From the NCBI GenBank assembly GCA_963693365.1, contig CAVNZM010000002.1:15128001-15192000 (forward strand): DNA of 64,000 nucleotides, written 5' to 3'. Below the pieces are notes generated by a model that did no database searches, had not been told where the DNA came from, and was given only the letters and a program-made list of their open reading frames with translations. The stretch is from Amoebidium appalachense (taxonomy: Eukaryota; Ichthyosporea). The position numbers and the translations under genes were made by a program. Shown piece after piece: positions 52,463-64,000 of the stretch; position 1 is the first letter of the stretch; each line of letters begins with the position of its first letter.

Positions 52463-54580
52463 CGTGTGCGCGCGCGAGCGTGCGTGTGTTTCCTTGTGTA
52501 ACTACGTTTATGGCTTTGTGTGCCTATACTTGTGCATGTGTGCCTGTGCCTGTGTGTGTTGCCTGTACCTGCGAATGCCTGTGTGTGCCTGTGTGTACCT
52601 GTGCCTGTGCAGCTGTGCTATTGTGTGCATGTGCCTGTGTGTGCCTGTGTGTGCCTGTGTGTGTGCCTACCCCGTGGCTGGCACTCCGTCTTGTGGCCGG
52701 CCCGCCAGTGGGCCTTCTGGCAGTTGCGGCCGCAGTAGGCCACCAACCGGCAGCCCCCACATACCTGCAGTGGCATGCCCACCAGACTCCACGTACCCAC
52801 CACACCACACTGCGCACACCTCGAACACGGCTCCTCCACACGCCCATTCTTTCCCTTTTTCTCTTTGTTGTTCTTCTTTCCCACTTTCACCCCGACCTCC
52901 GCCTTCTGCCGAAGATCTCTCAATTTCTCGTCGTGGTTTGACCCAAAGCACACATAGTGTTCCCACTTGCGATCTGCCATAACAACCTCCAACCAAGGGA
53001 ATATTTCGTGTAGTTCACTCGCAACCTCACCATAAAGAAAGTAGATAATCGCAAACGAATCCGTGTACATAGCAGCCGCTTTGTCCAAAACCGTCACTTG
53101 GCCGGTGGGTAGGACATACCGTAAATCCCGGACGTTTCCGGTATTTTTGGAACGGTGATAGAGAAAAAGGATACATGCGTGCGCCAATGCATAGCCCGCT
53201 GCGAGTACCCTCTGTATGTCGCGATTTTCGGAGAAAGTCTGCATCGGTGATTGGTAATCGTTTGCCCTTCCGTCGATCAGAGTCCGATTAGTCAAAACCA
53301 GTAAACGCATCATAACCGCCGCGATTCTGACCGCATATTCGTCGTTGGACACGAATTTCCGTAAATTTTCATCTGTGACTTGTTCTTGCTCCATTAGCAA
53401 CATGAATGCCTTACCGACCGTTTCCACTATATCCTGTGAAATTTCGGCTTTTTCGTCTTTTCCCGTCAACGTGTCGATGTTCTTTTCGGCCAACAAAAAG
53501 CAATGCCACAACATTTCGGTTTTTTCCACCGGAAAACCTTCCGCTGTATCTGCGCTAGCGACCGAAACAACGATTTTAATAGCATTCCTGCGTGCTTCTG
53601 GCTCCAAAACGTCCAAATGCTCCATAATTTCCGGAAGCCGTTTCTCAAATTCCAGCAGAAACGGTCTGAAACCCCCCGTCTTGCCTAACAATGCAAGGAT
53701 CAACCCAGTGAATCTCAATCGGCAGATTGCCAAATCGGTTACAAACGGTTCGGGCCGGATGTCGTGCGTGCAATCAGTAGATTCATCGTTTTCGTTTTCG
53801 TGTTTATGCACACCTAGTAGCCCCAGATCCGCATATTTGTCGGTGATATCACCACTGCCACAGTGAGGGCATTTTTCTGGGCCGGGCTGTGTGGGATTGG
53901 GGGGGGGGGAGGGGGGGGGAGAGTGATAGGGTCGTGGTGGTGGTGGTAGTGGTGGTGGTGGGGAGGGGGGGGGGGGGGGGGGGGGGGGGAGGGGGGAGGG
54001 GAAGGGAAGAGGGAGGGGTTAGAGAACGAGCCCAGAAGGGGGAAATGGAAGACGGGGGAACGTGTATGTGTGTGTGTGTGCGTGTGTGTGTGTGTTTGTG
54101 CTTGCCTGTGTGCGCTTGTTTGTTGGAGGGGGGCCTGGGCCTGGGAGACGAGAGGGGGGGGGGGGGGGGAGGGGGGGGAAGGGGGGGAGGGGGGGAGGGG
54201 GGGGGGAGGGGGGATAAGGCTGTGACATAGGGTGCCAAGCACACATTTACCACCGACTACACAACAAAATTTTTGCAAAAAAAGATGCAACAGAAGCACA
54301 CACGGTGTATGCATCATAGAAGGCAACCATCCTAAGGACCCCGAAGTCAAACAAAGTACCCAAGTGTTGGCCGATTCACCTTGCACGCAACCCACCCAAC
54401 TCAAACACTGCTTCATTTGAACACGGGTGGGTCACCCGTCTTGGTCAGAGGCGTGCAGGGCTTTTATGCCAGCCAAAAACAGGAAAAAGAAGTGGGAAGG
54501 GCCAGGGGTTAAAGTTGCAGCAGTAAACAACAGAATTCGTGGGATTGTGGGAGTGTCACGAGTGCGGTACTTTAGAGAGT

Positions 54581-54656
<76 letters not shown>

Positions 54657-54670
54657 CGAGAGAGTGTGTG

Positions 54671-54723
<53 letters not shown>

Positions 54724-54755
54724 GGTGGGTGTGTGTGTGTGTGTGTGGTGGTGGT

Positions 54756-54792
<37 letters not shown>

Positions 54793-56333
54793 CTACCAAA
54801 TTCTTCTTCTCTCTCACCACCTGCTCCGTCTCCCTAATCGTCTCCAATGCGAAATCCAAAAATTCAACCATTTTTACCGGTAAATCCGGGTTTTTCCTTA
54901 TCAACCACGAAGACGAGTAGTGACGAATGTCTACACTTTTATCAGCCCCAAGTGCGGAAAATACCCCCTCTGAATCCCGGACCAGGCGCTGTAATTTCGG
55001 AATGTAGCGGGGGGTCCACAGGAAGATTTTTCGTCGGACAAATCCTGAAGGGTTTCCAGGACTTGCGCAAGACGCCCCCTCTTGTCCATCGAGGGGAAAT
55101 AATGAAATGATTCCATTTCTGGTTGTATATAATTGTAAGTGTGTGCACGTTCTTTTGGGGGGAAGGGGGGGGGGGGGGGGGGGGGGGGTGAGGGGAAAAG
55201 AAGAGAGGGAGAGGGTACAGATTGGGTTGCGAATAGGCGCAGGCAAGGTACCGGGGATAGAAAGATCGGTGTGTGTGTGTGTGTGTGTATGTGTGTGTGT
55301 GTGTGGTGTGTGGGTGGGGGGGAAGGGGGGGTGTATGTGTGTGTACGTGTGTGTGTTGAGGGAAGGGGAGCGGGGGGAGGGATGTAGGCAATTTTCTGCG
55401 CATGAGCAATGATAGAAAGAAGAAAAGTACCAAGAGTATCACTGTTTCTCTATACGTTGTTAGCCCTGACACGGCGGGGAAGAGGGAAATTAGATGGGGG
55501 ATCCAACACCCTGCAACACAGGGGAAACAGTGTTGGAAAACCCGAAAAGCAAGAATGGCCCCACACTGCGGTGGACTTTAAATTCAAGACGGGTTGAGAG
55601 AGAGAAAGAGTAGCGAGCTGGGAGGGAGAGGGAAACACGGGGGAGGCGGGTAGAGGGGGAGGGAGGGGAAGGAAGAGAGAGGGGAGAGGGGGAGGGGAGG
55701 GGGTGAGTGGGAGTGTTAGGTAGGGAAGAGCAGGATAGAGCATCAGTCAAGGGTGAAGGGAGGGAAGAGGGGAGGTAGGGGAAGAGAAGGGGAAGGGGAG
55801 CGAGCCAGCGAGAGAGAGAGAGAGAGAGAAGGAGGGAGGGAGGAAGGGAGGGGGGAGGGAGGGAGGGAGAGAGGGAGAGAGAGGGAGAGAGGAGAGAAGA
55901 GAGATGACGAACGGAAGGAGAGGAAGGGGGCCGGGAGGAGGGAGAGGGAAAGGGAGGGAGGAGCGGGCGAGAGATGGAGGATGGGGAGAGTAAGAGAGAA
56001 GGTGTGTGTGTGCGTGTGCGTGCGTGCGTGCGTGTGTGTGCGCCCGCATGCGTGCGTGTAAATGAACTGCGTATGACAGTCTGTCAAACAACAAAAACGA
56101 AACTGCAAGGCAGTTGGGGCTTGAAACGGAAAGGACGTGGGGAGCCCCCCTCCCCCCCCCCCCCTTCCCCCCCCCCCCCCCCCCTCCACCTCTACCTCCA
56201 CCCCACCAGCCACCTCCCCCCCCCCCCCCCCCCCCCGAGAAAATAAATCCCTACCGCTCTCGCTTAGGTCTGTGCTCGTGTCAGAACTATCCTCCGAGCC
56301 CTCTGTCCAGTCGTCTTCTACCCTCCACTCCAT
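51910..56333 (-). CDS. CPxC/MYND family protein, full copy B, 4 exons, one apparent frameshift
   Basis: In sense order the exons are 56333-56255, 55118-54797, 53886-52671 and 51929-51910 (phases 1, 0, 1, as in copy A). Exon 1 is acidic and Ser-rich (MEWRVEDDWTEGSEDSSDTS). Exon 2 changes frame once; adding one C to the C6 run (G6 at 55009-55014 on the plus strand) joins LAQVLETLQDLSDEKSS to RYIPKLQRLVRDSEG. Exon 3 starts PGPEKCPHCGSGDITDKYADLGLL, with C140-x2-C143-x29-C173-x-H175. It then encodes about 290 helical residues and a MYND finger (CAQC...CGGC...YCGRNCQKAHW...H...C). The last exon would add only DNASKP; its acceptor is inferred by analogy with copy A. The product is about 545 aa with the frame allowance. 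Outside MYND it is very diverged from copy A. Confidence 0.85.
52310..52670. repeat. Irregular CA/GGCACA minisatellite in intron 3 of copy B
   Basis: On the minus strand the intron starts GTAGGCACACACACAGGCACA and continues with GGCACACACA-type units. This matches the style of the corresponding intron of copy A. On the plus strand it reads as TGTGCCTG units. Confidence 0.8.
54584..54789. repeat. (GT)n arrays and G run in intron 2 of copy B
   Basis: Read in the sense of the gene, this is GTAGGTGCC, then a C run, then (CA)n arrays: the same order as in the plus-strand genes. Confidence 0.85.
55009..55014 (-). other. Probable one-base frameshift in exon 2 of copy B
   Basis: Two good coding frames meet at this C6 run (sense strand). 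Adding one base makes exon 2 end in phase 0, as exon 3 requires and as the other two paralogues show. Confidence 0.75.
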
Positions 56334-58532
56334 GACTGAGAGCCCCTGGTTCGCCCATGCACTACTAAAGAAAAAACGAACACAACACGCTTAACTACCA
56401 GTTTTCTGCCATTTTTGCAATCACAACAAACACATCAGTTATAAAGGAAAGAAGGTATTTCGTGCCCCAAAGGCTGGAACGATGAGTTTGAAACAAAAAA
56501 ACTAAACGTTATTTTAAACGCAAAAAAGTACACGCCGCGCGTGTGGAACAAAACAGTGCCGGCGGTGGGAAAAAATATCCTTATCATTGCGCCATCAGCT
56601 AGGTGTATTGACGAATCATTACCTGTTTGTATTAACCTTATTTGGCGTTATGGTTTCGTCACCATGGCACAACATTATTTGCCAATAATAGCATGCGAAC
56701 AAATCGCGCAGTGTCATATCAGGAAGGCATTGGACATTTAATAAAGAAATAATACAGTTATGTGGGCAAAAAAAGGGGCGTGGTCCAAAGGAAAAATACA
56801 TGTGGTTTGGAGTTCAAGGGCAGAAGTCACTACAGTACTAAAAACCTCCGAGCACGCACGCACGCGAGACCAATATGGAATGCAACATCGAATGCCATCA
56901 TGTGCACCATCGTCCATCGAGCGCCCGGTACAAGGCACTTCTCAACGCTGCCTGTTCACATCTTCAGTCTCCAAGGCAATAGTATATTGGCTGTTTGCTA
57001 AAAAAAAACCATTTGAATAATTATGGTGCCTCTTTTCCTGGTTAGAATTTTGACATTCCCTGCCTGTAACTGTGAGTGAGATTAGCACCCGAGCTGCACG
57101 TGGTGCAGAAGTGCAACAATGCGGCAGCTGCAGCATTGTCAACAGCAAGCCTACTTCGCAGCTGTACGATGCGTCATCCACATTCGCAACAAGACACTTA
57201 CATAAGCAGGATTAGGTTTGTTTAACTGGGCGTTTTTCGATAGATAAATGAAGATAACAGAAATAACAAAAAAAAATCCACAAACCGAGGAATAGGCCTA
57301 CTATTCAAAGAAACTGGGCACGATCAGACAAATTTCTGGAATGCTCCTGGAATGCGGAGTCGTGATGCCGCGACAAGCACAGCGCATGTGACTGTCTGAC
57401 TGTACAGCCCCGAAAACTGGCAGTATAAACTGTTGCCATCACACTAGGAATATTGCGTTAGCAACAAGGCAAAATAAATAGATTCCCTGTTTATGGAGAA
57501 AAAATTAAATAATCACTATACATATAAATATTGCCCAAGCACATTTTATTGGTACCTGCGACGAGTCGAGTTAAAAGCCTCTGGTATGGAGCAGGGTGTA
57601 TCTGATTGGTTAAGAGCCAATAAAGGCTAAAAAGCCCGAATTGTGAGGAATTTTCACTACCTTTCCATCAGGATGACTAATTAGAGCTTGAACCTTTTTT
57701 TCATTTCCTCTCTTCTTCTTCTTCTTCTTATTCTTCTTCTTCTTCTTTCTTTTTGTTCGCAAAGTCTCTTTAAAGGATGACAAAAGGATTATCCGTGCTC
57801 ACAAGCACAAGCCTTGGGCTATCTGAAACATAGAAAACGCGTCAGTTGACTATTGGACCAGGTGGGTGTCAAGTTGTTTTCACCGTGAGCTGACAAAGTA
57901 AAATTTTGCACGGAATGCATTCCTGTCCAATGAGCCTCGTCAAATAAATTAATTGGGCGCCGTGACTCCGCCCGTTCACATGATGTCAGGGCTACTAAAA
58001 AAACTACGTTATAATTTTTATAACATGCACCATGCTTTTGCAAGGCTGGGGCGCACAGACGGTTGAACTTCCATGCAATCCAGATTGTGACTGTAGATTT
58101 TAGCAGACACGCATAAACACACTGTTTGTATCCGTTGCTAAGGTCGGTCTACAACACAACATTTTTTGTCAAATCCCTTGCGCATGCGGCCAAACGGCAA
58201 ACCATAGCAGCTATGATACTCGCTGCTTCTGTCTCTGTAGTACATTGCATACAATAGATCATGTGCCCACATGTGCACCTGCCCACGGTGCACACATGTT
58301 CCTTGACCATGTACAGACGCCTGTAGTATCTGCACACATGTGACTGAGTGTCTAGCAGGAAAAAGAAAAAAAAGGTGAGCACAAGGCTTGTTGGTTGCTA
58401 GAGGTGCTTGTCAATTGCACCAAGCGACATGCATGATTTGGTGTTACACACGCGCGCACATGCACACGCACGCATATATATACACACACCTACACACACC
58501 CTCACACACCACACATGCGCACAAACGCACGT

Positions 58533-58571
<39 letters not shown>

Positions 58572-58937
58572 CACACCCACACCCACACACACTCACGCAC
58601 ACACGCACGCACACGAGCGACGCATGCACAAGGGCACACAACATGCCACACACGTGCCAAACATTTACACACATGCACACGCACAGAAACACACATGCAC
58701 GGACACACGCACACACAGTGTCACATGACACTCAAAAGCAAACCTGACACCACAATCACAGACACCCGCATTTACACATAAGCAAATGAAACCGATATAC
58801 CCGTGTCTACTGATCACTACACACCCGGGCGGCACGCACACATGCAACGTGATGAACACAGTCACCACACATCACATACACACGCGCGTGCGCGCGCACA
58901 CACACACACGCACACGCACACGCACCACACACGCACA

Positions 58938-58938
58938 C

Positions 58939-59014
<76 letters not shown>
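58938..59014. repeat. (CA)n microsatellite
   Basis: About 37 CA units in CA-rich sequence upstream of the first bHLH exon. Another array lies at about 59367-59414. Confidence 0.85.
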
Positions 59015-59017
<3 letters not shown>

Positions 59018-59363
59018 TGTCACACACACCCTACCGGCGGCATGTCCAAACTAGTATACATTGCACCCATCATGACGCACACACTAGCTCATTTCTGCAT
59101 ACACCCTCGGTCACACACAACACTTTCACACGCCATCAAGCCATTGTACATTCAAAGAAGGCCCTCAGAAAATCCGAAAAATTCGCATGCACACTACCGT
59201 ACTGGCACGGGACACTGGGGAGACGCAGGATATTGAGTACTCAACAGCACTCACACAGAAACAGAAAATACACAACCCCCGATTTCGAAGACCTTCACAC
59301 ACACAGACAATGTCACGGGCGTGCGCGAGCACGTAAACACGCACACACACGCACACAGAAACA

Positions 59364-59416
<53 letters not shown>

Positions 59417-59773
59417 AGACACAACACACTCACACACACCGTGCCCCCCCCCCCCCCCCCCCCCCCCCCTCCCCCCCTTCCCACCAAACACACACACGCA
59501 TAAGCACACTTACAAACTCACATACACAAACACACCCACGCGCACACAATACAAACACTCTCACTCACAACCACTCCCCCTCCCCCTCCCTCACTCACAA
59601 TCACACTCACACACACCAACACAGACACATGCACAGCATTCCTTTGAATACAAGCAGCATACCCACTCCGAGGTGCACCCAACATTCGCACGCAGGTACA
59701 CAGTTTGTTTACACATGTTCCCGTCCACGCACGCACACACACACACACACACACAAACACACAAACACAAACA

Positions 59774-59912
<139 letters not shown>

Positions 59913-59949
59913 CTTCTTGTTAACACACGTGACCATTATTATTTTACAG

Positions 59950-63193
<3,244 letters not shown>

Positions 63194-63731
63194 GTATGAT
63201 GCACACACCCATTGGCTAGAAGTAACGTGTATGTGCCTGTTTATATTTGTGCACAGGCTTGAATTTATACAGGCGAGCATATACTATGAGCGCGCACATG
63301 CAGAAACTTACGTGCACCGGCATAGGTGACACATGTATACACGTGCGCATATGTGCTGGTTGAGGCGAAGAAAACAACACGTGTGTTCATCAATCTGTGA
63401 ATACATATACACACAGTCAGGTGCACATTTTGGTTGAACAACTATGTGACTGCAATGAGACATTCACCCGAAAGCCTACACAGGCACACAGTCGTTTATG
63501 CCTTGGAAGGGGATATGCTATGTGCAATTTTGAGGAGTCATACAAATACAGGGACACAAGCACACACACACACACACATACACACCCGACACTATATGAA
63601 TGCATTTATATCTTCACCCAAAAGCCTACACAGGCACACAGCCGTTGATGCCTTGGGAAGGGAACGTGCAAAGTAAAACCTTGATGAATGAAACAAACAC
63701 AGGGACACGTGCACACACACACACACACATA

Positions 63732-63810
<79 letters not shown>

Positions 63811-63949
63811 CATGCCACCGACACGGCAGCGAGTGAACAGACCACACTGTTGTGTGCCTATGTGCAACCCGCTTCACCTCCCCCCACACCTACACATGTC
63901 CACACATCTACACAGGCACACACACACACACACATACACACACAAACCA

Positions 63950-64000
<51 letters not shown>
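63194..64000. other. Intron sequence at the right edge with a 150-bp duplication
   Basis: No further exon of the bHLH gene was recognised. Related blocks beginning TTCACCC(G/A)AAAGCCTACACAGGCACACAG occur at 63463 and 63613. (CA)n arrays lie at about 63732-63808 and 63952-64000. Confidence 0.65.

Overview
This is a window of nuclear DNA from a eukaryote, most likely a holozoan: an animal or a unicellular relative of animals such as an ichthyosporean. The main evidence is a spliced mitoguardin (MIGA) gene, a family I know chiefly from animals, together with a divergent bHLH-PAS-like regulator and a secreted trypsin-type protease. Genes are short (about 220 to 545 codons) but cut into 2 to 14 small exons. 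Introns are full of long C or G runs and CA/TG microsatellites. Almost every long open frame rich in Pro, Gly, Thr-His or Cys-Val is a read-through of such repeats and is not a gene. I could not fix the species.

Layout. 1-2387 is intergenic and repeat-rich. 2388-8002 (+) is a METTL21-like protein-lysine methyltransferase in 5 exons. 8003-12400 is intergenic, with GC-rich palindromes, a CCAAT-like tandem repeat and a 230-bp tandem duplication. 12401-14116 (+) is a TATA promoter and a 2-exon trypsin-like zymogen. 15203-22837 (+) is an 8-exon protein ending in a Rieske [2Fe-2S] domain, with one apparent frameshift. 24908-37201 (+) is the mitoguardin gene, 14 exons with matching phases and no break. 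39548-40066 (-) is an Ala-rich coiled-coil ORF that I do not recognise.

41277-56333 holds three paralogues of one family: a truncated copy (-, 41277-43105), a full copy (+, 44565-48676) and a second full copy (-, 51910-56333). The first two are head to head and the two full copies are tail to tail. The full copies carry a new-looking CPxC...CxH motif and a C-terminal MYND zinc finger. Intron positions and phases are shared. A 761-bp MITE with 84-bp inverted repeats lies between the two full copies. 59950 to the right edge (+) is a partial bHLH-PAS-like gene that continues outside the window.

The most striking structural signal is the intron design, which holds for genes on both strands. A C run often begins within a few tens of bases of the 5' splice site, and a (CA)n tract often runs straight into the acceptor as CACAG. 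Elsewhere (GT)n supplies the donor itself. Three separate one-base frameshifts fall in 5-6 base homopolymers inside otherwise good exons. They may be consensus errors, and in that case the lengths of the longer runs are unreliable too.
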